From Bacillota bacterium (GTDB lineage Bacteria > Bacillota > Clostridia > Acetivibrionales > DTU013): a stretch of 17,687 nt of DNA. Position numbers and translations under genes: made by a program. The notes beneath the pieces were generated by a model. That model was not told where the DNA came from. It searched no databases and worked only from the letters and a program-made list of their open reading frames with translations. The stretch is taken from assembly GCA_023412665.1 (NCBI GenBank), contig JAEZCA010000058.1, forward strand, positions 1-17,687, written 5' to 3'. Positions 7,621-15,010 of the stretch are shown piece after piece. Position 1 is the first letter of the stretch. Every line of letters begins with the position of its first letter.

Positions 7621-8751
7621 ATGCAAACAGTAGTAAGGCCTGTGTCCTCGGCATCCGATCTGAAAAAATTCATCAGGCTTCCGTGGAAAATATATAAGAA
7701 CGATAAATGCTGGGTACCTCCCTTGATAAACGATATAAAAACCTCTCTTGACCCGGCAAAAAACCCTGCGCTGGGGAAGATAATTTACGCCAAGTTTCTG
7801 GCAGAGCAGGACGGTGAACCTGTCGGCAGGATATATACAGGAATAGATACCAATCTTAATACAAAAAAGAATATGAAGATGGCATTTTTCTCAATGTTTG
7901 AATGCATCGAGGACTACGATGTCGCCAAGGCACTGCTCGATACTGCAATGGACTGGGCAAGACACAACGGAGCAGCTTTTGTAAACGGCCCCTGCGCCGT
8001 GACCGGGACCGACGGTGATGAAAACAAAGGCCTGCTTGTGGATTGCTTCAACAAGCCTCCGGTATTGATGAATTCATACAATCCTTCCTATTATAAGGAT
8101 TTCATAGAACGATACGGCTTTGTCAAGGATTATGATGTTTTCGCATACAGCATGGATAGGGAAACGACCTTTCAGAAGGATCCGACAAAGGTCATAGAAT
8201 ACGCTAAAAAGCGCTACGGCTTCAGGGTCAACCCGATAGATCTCAAAAATATAGAGGAAGAAATAAAGGCATTGAAGTATGTCATGGATAAGGCCATGCC
8301 GTCGGAATGGCCCGATTTGGTGCCGCCGACGCTGGATGAGGTCCGCGATATGGCCAAAAGGCTCCTTCCTTTGGCTGATCCGGATTTAATACCTATAGCA
8401 AGGTGCGGAGATGAACCCATAGGCTTTGGTATCGCACTGCCGAACTACAATGAGGTATTGATCCATCTGAACGGGAGAATAACCCCGCTGGGCGCTCTAA
8501 AATATCTGTGGTACAAGCGGAGGATAAAAAGTGCAAGAATGTTTGTCATGTTTGTCATACCGGAGTTCCGCAGCAAGGGTGTATCATTTGCCATATACTA
8601 TACTGCCTTCACAAATGCCTTGAAAAATGGTTTTATAGCAGGGGAAGCCTCCACCATAGGTGAGACAAACCTAAGGATGAGAGCCGACATAGAGGGCACC
8701 GGCGCAGTCCACTACAAAACCTATCGAATATACAAAAAGGAACTCAATTGA
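7621..8751 (+). CDS. GNAT-fold N-acetyltransferase-like protein
   Basis: 376 residues, probably cytoplasmic; no signal or membrane segment. The substrate is unknown. The N-terminal half (KFIRLPWKIYKNDKCWVPPL...) and the block GLLVDCFNKPPVLMNSYNPS YYKDFIERYGFVKDYDV (about residues 139-176) are the hallmarks of a widespread family of GNAT-like proteins usually left as hypothetical. The C-terminal part carries an acetyl-CoA-type motif, FVIPEFRSKGVSFAIYY (about 302-320), resembling the V.PE.R.KG.G loop but lacking its full glycine set. The segment GPCAVTGTDGDENKG, where many family members have a GP-N-type motif, is somewhat unusual. The start ATG has an excellent AAGGAGGAG site. It is monocistronic: divergent from yerC and convergent with the glycosyltransferase, ending in a palindromic terminator that includes its last codons. 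Fold fairly sure; activity not shown. Confidence 0.8.
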   Translation: MQTVVRPVSSASDLKKFIRLPWKIYKNDKCWVPPLINDIKTSLDPAKNPALGKIIYAKFLAEQDGEPVGRIYTGIDTNLNTKKNMKMAFFSMFECIEDYDVAKALLDTAMDWARHNGAAFVNGPCAVTGTDGDENKGLLVDCFNKPPVLMNSYNPSYYKDFIERYGFVKDYDVFAYSMDRETTFQKDPTKVIEYAKKRYGFRVNPIDLKNIEEEIKALKYVMDKAMPSEWPDLVPPTLDEVRDMAKRLLPLADPDLIPIARCGDEPIGFGIALPNYNEVLIHLNGRITPLGALKYLWYKRRIKSARMFVMFVIPEFRSKGVSFAIYYTAFTNALKNGFIAGEASTIGETNLRMRADIEGTGAVHYKTYRIYKKELN

Positions 8752-8759
8752 GTTCCTTT
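8736..8759. terminator. 24-bp perfect palindrome, probable bidirectional terminator
   Basis: Centred on CAATTG, the 12-base half AAAGGAACTCAA is followed by its exact complement. It covers the last four codons and the TGA of the GNAT gene and is followed by TTTATTCTT on the plus strand. On the minus strand, the direction of the convergent glycosyltransferase gene, it ends in a run of T. The U tracts are short, so efficiency is uncertain. Confidence 0.65.
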
Positions 8760-8807
8760 ATTCTTGCACAGGGCCGGTATTAAACCTTCAACTCATCATT
8801 GCAGGTA

Positions 8808-10001
8808 TCAGACCTTAATCTCATCCTCTTCCAGACTTTCCAGGCCGCCTTCATCTATAGCTTCCTCAATGTACCCGCCCTTCCTTACAGAATACTTGAT
8901 ACCTCTCCAGGTAACATATGGATTGCTGATTGAGAAAATGAGATAAAATGTGGCAAACAGATCAAAGAATAGCGGTGTTATGATATCTGTGAGCATGATC
9001 TTGTTTTTCGTCAATGCTCTCATAATAAACCCCTGTATGACTCTTAGGGTCATAAAAATAAATGAAAGGTAAATCACATATGGATTAGTAAAAATGAAAC
9101 CCAGTATGAAGATGATCCAATACCAGAACATCATCAGGATAAAGCTTGGCAGCTCAACTGCGATATGCGCCTTTACACCAACACCGATCCTTCTGGCATA
9201 GTTGAAGGATTTCTCCTTATCGAGCTTTTGTACATGACACTCTATAAACGGTCCCAAAATAAGCTTGTAACCCATCTTGTATAATGTGTTGCCCAGGTGC
9301 AGATCCTCAAGCAGTGAGCCTCCGAACGCTTCAAGACCGCCGATCTCCAATAGCAGCTCTTTTCTCATGCCAAACGCCGCACCGGTCGCCCCAAGGTCCA
9401 TACCCAGCTTTGTCATAAAGGCCCAAATGAAATCAGTCTCGCTGTTCTGTGTGAATGTGAAAAACCTGGTCCAGAAATCCGTGCCGCCTATATTGACCTG
9501 TCCGCATGTAGTAATGCCCACTTTTTCATTTTTCAGCGGCCTTATCATCTTCAGTATAAAATCCTGTTTGACTCTGACATCGCTGTCTCCAAACAGAACC
9601 ATGTCATATCTGGCCTGCTTCATGCCGTTGACCATATTGGAGCTTTTACCGTTCAGCCCTTCCATAACAGGGTTGACTATGATCTGGCAGTCTACTGAAG
9701 GATGATTCTCCATTACCATTCTCACTACCGGTATTGCCGGATCGTCCGGTGTCTGAAAGCTGAAAATATGCTGTACCGGGCCTGTATAGTTCTGCCTGAA
9801 CCATGATTCAAGGTTTTTCTCCAGTTCAAAATCCAGATCCTTTATCGGGTGTATGATGGACACGCCCACATCCTCATCCTGCTCATCCGAGGGTATGATT
9901 CGATTTGTCCAGTTCATGTGTAGTCTGAAAAAAATCAATTGAGCGCACCAAAATAATATAAAGAATGCTCCCACTGCAATACATATATATAACAGCAGCA
10001 T
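8808..10001 (-). CDS. Membrane glycosyltransferase, GT2/GT21 ceramide-glucosyltransferase-like
   Basis: 397 residues from the ATG at 10001. An N-terminal membrane helix (MLLLYICIAVGAFFILFWCA) is followed by a GT-A domain: SIIHPIKDLD (about 48-57), PDD (86-88, first Asp), NGKSSNMVNGM (117-127), the DxD motif FGDSDVRV (137-144) and LLEDLHLG (230-237) with the catalytic-base Asp. At about 268-273 YARRI occupies the place of the (Q/R)xxRW motif but lacks the Trp. Three or four hydrophobic segments and a YVTWRGIKYSVRKGG tail follow, as in ceramide-glucosyltransferase relatives. It probably transfers a sugar from a nucleotide sugar to a membrane lipid on the cytoplasmic face; the acceptor is unknown. 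An upstream ATG at 10016 has no ribosome site. The one at 10001 has GGGGGA seven bases before it. It has its own promoter at 10078-10106. Confidence 0.85.
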   Translation of the reverse strand: MLLLYICIAVGAFFILFWCAQLIFFRLHMNWTNRIIPSDEQDEDVGVSIIHPIKDLDFELEKNLESWFRQNYTGPVQHIFSFQTPDDPAIPVVRMVMENHPSVDCQIIVNPVMEGLNGKSSNMVNGMKQARYDMVLFGDSDVRVKQDFILKMIRPLKNEKVGITTCGQVNIGGTDFWTRFFTFTQNSETDFIWAFMTKLGMDLGATGAAFGMRKELLLEIGGLEAFGGSLLEDLHLGNTLYKMGYKLILGPFIECHVQKLDKEKSFNYARRIGVGVKAHIAVELPSFILMMFWYWIIFILGFIFTNPYVIYLSFIFMTLRVIQGFIMRALTKNKIMLTDIITPLFFDLFATFYLIFSISNPYVTWRGIKYSVRKGGYIEEAIDEGGLESLEEDEIKV

Positions 10002-10077
10002 ACTTGTTTCCCCCATATCAAAAAGAAAAATACCAGAGCAATACTTTGATTGCGCCTGGAGAGTATAATCTATAGTT

Positions 10078-10106
10078 ATTATATAACTTATCCACTAATA
10101 ATACAA
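10078..10106 (-). promoter_or_regulatory. Sigma-70-type promoter of the glycosyltransferase gene
   Basis: On the minus strand TTGTAT (10101-10106), a 17-base spacer and TATAAT (10078-10083), about 77 bases before the start codon. It lies in the 177-base gap after the DinB-like gene, in which I see no strong terminator. Confidence 0.6.
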
Positions 10107-10178
10107 CCAGTACACCAGCGGGAAACCTGCCTGCTTTTCACCGCTTTTCGCTTTGTGCCGGAACTGCGGATCAAAAAG

Positions 10179-10838
10179 CTACAACAGCCTCAAGGATTCA
10201 TTGATATGGACCAGATTATGCCTTGTGGCAGGCATCAACAGAAGTCCTGAGCAGGTCTTTTTCCCCCAGTAATCCAAAAGACCAGATGCTGACTGTACTA
10301 CAGAACCATCCTTTAGCAGTTGCTCCAGACGGGTCGATTCCACCTTGCGTTTAAGATCCAGGGGATGAAGAGAGCTTATCACGATGCGCGTTCTTTCTGC
10401 AACAGCCTTGCGATATTCCCTCACAGCATCGATATCAGCAGTTCGGCTCAGATCGGTTATCTCCGCCTCATCCATGGCATTGCCGGTATCTCTGGCCTTT
10501 ATTTTCAGCTTGTCATGCCAGCTGCCTTCATCGAAGACCTGTTCACGATCCGCGATCAGAACATTCATAGTCATGTCCTCTATCCTGGCCGAATGCCAGA
10601 GTTTCCAGACAATAGACTGGTCGCCTGGATGATACCGTCTGAATTTATCTTCATTAAAAAGCTGCCATACTTCATCCTCAAAGGATATGGAGCAATCCTG
10701 CTCTGATCCCTTTGAATGGACCATGGCATGCAGCTCCAGACAAATCCTTATACAATTTTCAAAATCATCTGCCTTCGGCCAGGTATCCTGAAGATGCTTG
10801 AACTGCCTGTTCCAGTACTGCCTGTTCGGATCTGCCAT
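10179..10838 (-). CDS. DinB-fold (DinB/YfiT-like) protein
   Basis: 219 residues, four-helix-bundle type. Members of this superfamily bind a divalent metal through three histidines, and several act as thiol transferases or detoxification enzymes; the role here is unknown. Candidate ligands: H37 and/or H41 in LELHAMVHSK, H82 in KLWHSARIEDMTMNVL (the helix typical of the fold) and the HxxxH pair H207/H211 in ATRHNLVHINESLRL close to the C-terminus. No signal peptide or membrane segment. The ATG at 10838 follows GGGAGG by six bases. The promoter lies at 10900-10928, overlapped by a pair of direct repeats. Superfamily assignment is probable; the middle histidine is followed by ARIED rather than a second histidine, so the metal set is less certain. 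Confidence 0.8.
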   Translation of the reverse strand: MADPNRQYWNRQFKHLQDTWPKADDFENCIRICLELHAMVHSKGSEQDCSISFEDEVWQLFNEDKFRRYHPGDQSIVWKLWHSARIEDMTMNVLIADREQVFDEGSWHDKLKIKARDTGNAMDEAEITDLSRTADIDAVREYRKAVAERTRIVISSLHPLDLKRKVESTRLEQLLKDGSVVQSASGLLDYWGKKTCSGLLLMPATRHNLVHINESLRLL

Positions 10839-10899
10839 GGTATGCCTCCCGATGACGATATTTTTATGCAGCTATTGTAATATAGTATTTTATAAGGAA

Positions 10900-10928
10900 A
10901 TTTTACTCTTACGCATGTGAACATTCAA
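10900..10928 (-). promoter_or_regulatory. Sigma-70-type promoter of the DinB-like gene
   Basis: On the minus strand TTGAAT (10923-10928), a 17-base spacer and TAAAAT (10900-10905), about 60 bases before the ATG. Confidence 0.55.
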
Positions 10929-10941
10929 GTATTATGTGAAC
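10915..10941. repeat. Direct repeat pair ATGTGAAC over the DinB-gene promoter
   Basis: ATGTGAAC at 10915-10922 and again at 10934-10941, 19 bases start to start, flanking the -35 box of the minus-strand promoter. On that strand they read GTTCACAT twice. The placement suits an operator that could also serve the divergent lipoprotein gene at 11093. Confidence 0.45.
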
Positions 10942-11025
10942 GAATGATGTTAAACTGCTGCTCAAGCGAATTATTCCATAATACAATCATAAATTTGTCT
11001 ACTTTATTTGTAATTGTCTGAGGCA

Positions 11026-11031
11026 TATAAT
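11026..11031 (+). promoter_or_regulatory. Possible -10 box for the first lipoprotein gene
   Basis: TATAAT 61 bases before the ATG at 11093. The sequence 17 bases upstream is TTTATT, a poor -35, so this is tentative. Confidence 0.35.
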
Positions 11032-11092
11032 CAAAAAGAGTAATTTTATTTTTTTACTGTTACATAATACTAAACATATCGGGAGGTCAATC

Positions 11093-12703
11093 ATGTCTAA
11101 TAAAGTATCAAGGCAGCATACCAAAGCAGTAGTGCGGATCATTGATCTGCTTATTATCTTCTGCCTTCTTCTTACATCGGCAGGCTGCACAAAGCCTGAA
11201 GAAGCAGAAGAAGATCCTTTGTTTATGGAGCAATATGAAGAAGAACCGTCCGATATGAAGCAAAATGAAGAAATCCCCTCAGAAGCTGTAGAAGTGCAAA
11301 CTTCGACAGAACGCACCTCTATTAAAATCTTTTTTCCAGGCTATCAGCCAAGAAACTGGAGCGAAGCGAAAGCTGAGATTGAAAAGCGCACACGTGATAC
11401 ACTTAATATAACACTGGATTTCATATGGACAGATCAATATGCGTATATAAGCCATGTCAAGACTCTACAGGCATCAAATGATTATGTCGACGCATTTGTA
11501 CTCGCCAGCCCCGATGGAGCCAGTCCCGATTTCACAAAGCTTGCAAGGGAGGGCATGCTTGAAGATATTACAGATATATTCCCTCAAAGCGCCCCCGCCT
11601 TATATAAAAAGTACTCCAATGAAGAATTGGCATACGCCTCTGTAGACAGCAAACTTTATGCGGTTCCTTCATTATACACAGTTGCTGATAGTCCAAACAT
11701 TATAATAGATGATTCGCTGCTTAAAAAGTATAAAATTAATAACATTACGGATTTTGAGCAATACGAAGCATTCCTGAAGAAGGTGAAGGAAAACGAACCT
11801 GACACTATACCGTGTGTCGACACAGGTACATTCATAAATGCTCTTCCATCGGTCTTTGGCTATGCAGTGGCAGACAAACCAAATATGCTGGTGTATAAGT
11901 GGGACGACCCGGAGATGAATCTAATGGCGTGGGAGACAACACCAGAGTTTCAGGATACTGTAAATATGATGATCGAATGGTATCAAAAAGGGTACCAAAA
12001 AGCCGCACCAACCAGGACAAATAATATAAGGGCAGCGTCTGTAATGATCGGAAGTCCTATGTCACCACCGTCAGAAAAAGCGCAAAAAGTGTCCTTGAGC
12101 AATTCCGCAGGGATAGGGACAACATTTGAGTTCGACTCTGTAAGAGTTTGCCGTATTTTCCCGGAGAAAACCATACAGAGGGACAATCCCATGGGAAAAT
12201 ACTACGTTAACGGCTCTTTTGTATTTCCGAAAGCATCTAAAAATACAGAAATGGTACTCCGCTTCCTGGAATGGGTCCAGCTTGACCGCAACAATTATAA
12301 TCTTTTGCTTTATGGAATAGAAGGAAAGGATCATGTTATAAAGGATGGAAGACCCCAACTGCCCAAGGGCATGAACTCGGTCGGAAGCTCCTACATGTAC
12401 TGGGGCGGGCATTGGGCCTTCAAGAACCTGGAATATGAAACTGCCGAAAAGAATGTACAACCTCTGATGGAATATCTGAAAAGAAATTCGGAATATCCGC
12501 CTCATGGAGTCTTTTACCCGGAATACGGAGGGCTGGAGCAAGTGGCGGCACAGAGGGCTAAAACTCTTCAGGAATTTTACACGAGGATCTCCCAGGGAGA
12601 GGTAAAGACTCCAGAGCAATTGGAAAAACTGATCAACAAGATGGAGGATATCGGAACTGATGAACTCATAGCAATGGCGCAGGGCCAGTTGAAAAAGAAT
12701 TGA
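11093..12703 (+). CDS. Solute-binding-type lipoprotein (extracellular solute-binding family), copy 1
   Basis: 536 residues. A type II signal peptide with lipobox LTSAGC places the lipidated Cys at 32, so the protein is anchored on the outside of the membrane. A Glu-rich spacer follows (residues ~35-75), about 20 residues longer than in the paralogue downstream and seemingly a partial internal repeat of the FMEQYEEE unit. The binding domain begins at SIKIFFPGYQPRNW and contains AKAEIEKR, DAFVLASPDG, LYAVPSLY and KWDDPEMNLMAWE. The C-terminus (MEYLKRNSEYPPHGVFYPEY, then a helix IGTDELIAMAQGQL) resembles the final helical domain of oligosaccharide-type binding lipoproteins, possibly DUF3502-like. 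The ATG follows CGGGAGG. No permease or ATPase gene is adjacent, so the transporter partner must lie elsewhere or the protein is a sensor. The ligand is unknown; sugar is the usual guess for this class. Confidence 0.8.
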   Translation: MSNKVSRQHTKAVVRIIDLLIIFCLLLTSAGCTKPEEAEEDPLFMEQYEEEPSDMKQNEEIPSEAVEVQTSTERTSIKIFFPGYQPRNWSEAKAEIEKRTRDTLNITLDFIWTDQYAYISHVKTLQASNDYVDAFVLASPDGASPDFTKLAREGMLEDITDIFPQSAPALYKKYSNEELAYASVDSKLYAVPSLYTVADSPNIIIDDSLLKKYKINNITDFEQYEAFLKKVKENEPDTIPCVDTGTFINALPSVFGYAVADKPNMLVYKWDDPEMNLMAWETTPEFQDTVNMMIEWYQKGYQKAAPTRTNNIRAASVMIGSPMSPPSEKAQKVSLSNSAGIGTTFEFDSVRVCRIFPEKTIQRDNPMGKYYVNGSFVFPKASKNTEMVLRFLEWVQLDRNNYNLLLYGIEGKDHVIKDGRPQLPKGMNSVGSSYMYWGGHWAFKNLEYETAEKNVQPLMEYLKRNSEYPPHGVFYPEYGGLEQVAAQRAKTLQEFYTRISQGEVKTPEQLEKLINKMEDIGTDELIAMAQGQLKKN

Positions 12704-12731
12704 CATATCTGGGACAGATACCAGCAGGAAG

Positions 12732-12812
12732 GACAATTTCGTCAAACGAATGGATGAGCTCGGCACAGACGAGCTTATTGCAGCAGCACAGAACCAGCTT
12801 ATAATGAACTAA
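12732..12812 (+). pseudogene. Relic: C-terminal tail of a third lipoprotein paralogue
   Basis: Twenty-eight bases after the stop of copy 1, the frame DNFVKRMDELGTDELIAAAQ NQLIMN-stop can be read. It matches the last residues of copy 1 (KMEDIGTDELIAMAQGQLKKN) at 13 of 24 aligned positions, and more loosely those of copy 2 (KLDELDSTKLVEEAQRQM). It has no start codon, ribosome site or body. In a shifted frame just before it (12713-12733) the reading DRYQQEG may be a further part of the same tail. Best read as what is left of a paralogue deleted by recombination between tandem copies. It lies in the 316-base gap 12704-13019, which otherwise holds AT-rich sequence with no promoter I trust. Confidence 0.75.
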
Positions 12813-13019
12813 TTGTGCAGCTGCGCATACGTAGAACCAGATGACGTAAAAATAGTGGTTGTTCATGAAATATTTACAATTAATTCAAAATATACGTCTG
12901 TAATTTATATACAATTTATGTGTATTATATAGAAAGCCGATAACATGTTTCCTGTTTTAGGAAGCGGGAAATTGCAGAACGGTATCGTTAGTAAATATCG
13001 TAAACAAGGGAGTGTAGTA

Positions 13020-14588
13020 ATGGTACATAAGAAATCAAAAAGAAACAGCTTCAGCTATCCAAGGCTATTGGCCGCACTTATTACAATGTTTTGCATGCTT
13101 CTTCCTCTGGCTGGCTGTGCCGGAATAGAAAGCGAAGATGACTCATCCTTTATGGAAAAGTACGAGGTCACCGAAAAATTGGAACATGCATCCATCAAGT
13201 TCCTGTTTCCAGGAGCTGAACCTAAGAACTGGAAGAATGTCAAGGCAGAGATCGAAAAACGCAGTGCGGACAGGTTGAATGTTTCACTGGACTTCAAATG
13301 GGCGGAATTCGGTCAGTATATGGACGCAGTAAAGGTGCTCGATGCATCAAACGAAGTTTATGATGCTTTTGTGTTGAGCAAACCTGACGCCAATTACCCG
13401 GATTTCACCCAACTGGCCCGTGAAGGCAAACTAAAGGATATCACACAGACCTTCCCAACCAGCGCTCCATCCCTTTTTTCCAAATACACGAACGAGGAAC
13501 TGGCCTTTGCCTCTGTAGACGGTAAAATCATTGCAGTTCCGTCGTTATTCCCGCAGGCCTTCTGTACATACCTCATTGCCGATGATGCACTGCTTAAAAA
13601 ATATTCCATATCTAATATAAAAAACTACGATGAATATGGAGCATACCTTAAGGCAATAAAAGAAAATGAACCGGATGTGATACCCGGAACCATAGCAAAT
13701 ATGGTAAATACAATCAAGCTTTTTGCCAGAGCTTCAGGCTATGTTATTGCAGATGAGGCAAACCGGCTGGTATATAAATGGGACGATCCTCAAATGAAGC
13801 TGGTGCCATGGGAGAAAACATCAGAATTCTACAATACGGTAAATTATATCACTGACTGGTTCAAAAAAGGTTATCTGAGTTTTAATGCGGACCAGACGAA
13901 GGTATCCTCCTTCATATACGAGGGGATGCTTTCACCACCGTCACAGGAAACTACAAAAATGACATTCTCGGATTCCACAGGACAAATAAAGGAATCCAAT
14001 CCGATGAGAGCTTTTTACCTCTATCCCGAAAAGCATGTACAAAGAGATAACCCTATGGGAAGCTTTTTCTACAACGGCTCCTTCGTGTTCCCCTCCGCTT
14101 CCCAGAATACAGACAGGGCTCTGCGCTTCCTCGAATGGGTACAACAAAGCCGTGATAATTATCTTCTTATGACCTGCGGTATCGAAAATGAGGATTATGA
14201 ATTAATGGGGGGACAGCCGATAATGCCTGCCGGTATGGATTTCGGCAACCGTACATATATGTACTGGGATGGAAACTGGGCTTTCAAAAATATCGAGTAT
14301 GAGTATGGATATACAACCGGAGTAAATGATGAAGTAATTGAAACTCCAATGGAATTCCTTCAAAAGAATTCAAAATATCCTCCTCACGGAGCCTTTTATC
14401 CAAACTACAGCGTGATTCAGCAGACCGCCAATGACAGGCAGAAAGCCTATTCGGATTTTGAGTATAAGCTCTCGCAGGGGCTGATACAGGATATGACCGA
14501 AGTGGACGCGTTCATAAACAAGCTTGATGAGCTTGACAGCACCAAGCTTGTTGAAGAGGCACAAAGGCAGATGACCGGTAAAAAATAA
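13020..14588 (+). CDS. Solute-binding-type lipoprotein, copy 2 (paralogue)
   Basis: 522 residues from the ATG at 13020, which has GGGAG seven bases upstream. The frame is open back to an ATG at 12945, but the extra 25 residues would precede a normal signal peptide and have no ribosome site. Lipobox LPLAGC gives lipidated Cys 33. It aligns with copy 1 along the whole length: FMEKYEVTEKLEHASIKFLF, NWKNVKAEIEKR, DAFVLSKPDANYPDFTQLAR, GKIIAVPSLFPQ, YKWDDPQMKLVPWE, RDNPMGSFFYNGSFVFP, RFLEWVQ, TYMYWDGNWAFKN, NSKYPPHGAFYPNY. Both have the YPPHG-FYP block near the C-terminus. It probably arose from copy 1 by duplication and has diverged considerably. It is anchored on the outside of the membrane, ligand unknown, again with no transporter membrane genes beside it. 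Confidence 0.8.
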   Translation: MVHKKSKRNSFSYPRLLAALITMFCMLLPLAGCAGIESEDDSSFMEKYEVTEKLEHASIKFLFPGAEPKNWKNVKAEIEKRSADRLNVSLDFKWAEFGQYMDAVKVLDASNEVYDAFVLSKPDANYPDFTQLAREGKLKDITQTFPTSAPSLFSKYTNEELAFASVDGKIIAVPSLFPQAFCTYLIADDALLKKYSISNIKNYDEYGAYLKAIKENEPDVIPGTIANMVNTIKLFARASGYVIADEANRLVYKWDDPQMKLVPWEKTSEFYNTVNYITDWFKKGYLSFNADQTKVSSFIYEGMLSPPSQETTKMTFSDSTGQIKESNPMRAFYLYPEKHVQRDNPMGSFFYNGSFVFPSASQNTDRALRFLEWVQQSRDNYLLMTCGIENEDYELMGGQPIMPAGMDFGNRTYMYWDGNWAFKNIEYEYGYTTGVNDEVIETPMEFLQKNSKYPPHGAFYPNYSVIQQTANDRQKAYSDFEYKLSQGLIQDMTEVDAFINKLDELDSTKLVEEAQRQMTGKK

Positions 14589-14669
14589 TCTACTGGAATG
14601 CTTGGCGGGATGTCGGAAAATGCGGCATTGGGACAGTGACCACAAGACAAAAAAACAAGTTTTACAGCA

Positions 14670-14698
14670 TTGACAAACGTGCATACCGACTGTATAAT
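14670..14698 (+). promoter_or_regulatory. Consensus sigma-70 promoter of the tRNA pair
   Basis: TTGACA (14670-14675), exactly 17 bases, TATAAT (14693-14698): both hexamers match consensus. It starts 29 bases before tRNA-Gly and is the strongest promoter in the window. Confidence 0.9.
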
Positions 14699-14712
14699 AT
14701 GTAAGTCGGTAT
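14683..14712. repeat. Perfect inverted repeat framing the tRNA -10 box
   Basis: ATACCGACT (14683-14691) and AGTCGGTAT (14704-14712) are exact 9-base inverted repeats around a 12-base centre that contains TATAAT. The right arm falls on the expected transcription start. Confidence 0.6.
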
Positions 14713-14726
14713 TCGAGACAATGCCT

Positions 14727-14800
14727 GCGGGTGTAGTTCAATGGTAGAACATCAGCCTTCCAAGCTGATTGCGTGGGTCCGATTCCCATCACCCGCTCCA
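14727..14800 (+). tRNA. tRNA-Gly (anticodon TCC)
   Basis: A complete cloverleaf: acceptor GCGGGTG / CACCCGC, D stem GTTC/GAAC, anticodon stem TCAGC/GCTGA with loop CTTCCAA (anticodon TCC at 14759-14761), T stem GTGGG/CCCAT with loop TCCGATT, discriminator T and encoded CCA. It reads glycine codons GGA and GGG. Confidence 0.96.
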
Positions 14801-14863
14801 CTTGTTTTAAGCAGCAGGATGCTTCCAATCAAAAGAAACACCCTGCCGCCTCAAACTGAATAT

Positions 14864-14940
<77 letters not shown>

Positions 14941-14977
14941 AACCCTTGAAACCACTAGGTTTCAAGGGTTTTTATTT
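14941..14977 (+). terminator. Rho-independent terminator of the tRNA operon
   Basis: A 13-bp perfect stem, AACCCTTGAAACC (14941-14953) with GGTTTCAAGGGTT (14958-14970), loop ACTA, then TTTATTT. It starts directly after the CCA of tRNA-Arg. Confidence 0.93.
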
Positions 14978-15010
14978 GTCACAATTCATCTATAGACCAT
15001 CGGATTATTG

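Noticed and set aside
12071..12766. Minus-strand open frame of 231 codons opposite lipoprotein copy 1
   Set aside because: It is complementary to a coding frame with a signal peptide and a paralogue, is rich in Cys, Phe and Ser, and has no ribosome site.
12945..13019. Longer N-terminus for lipoprotein copy 2 starting at 12945
   Set aside because: It would put 25 residues before a normal lipoprotein signal peptide. The ATG at 13020 has a good ribosome site.
14370..14828. Minus-strand frame of 152 codons crossing tRNA-Gly
   Set aside because: It runs through a tRNA gene and its promoter and is antisense to lipoprotein copy 2.
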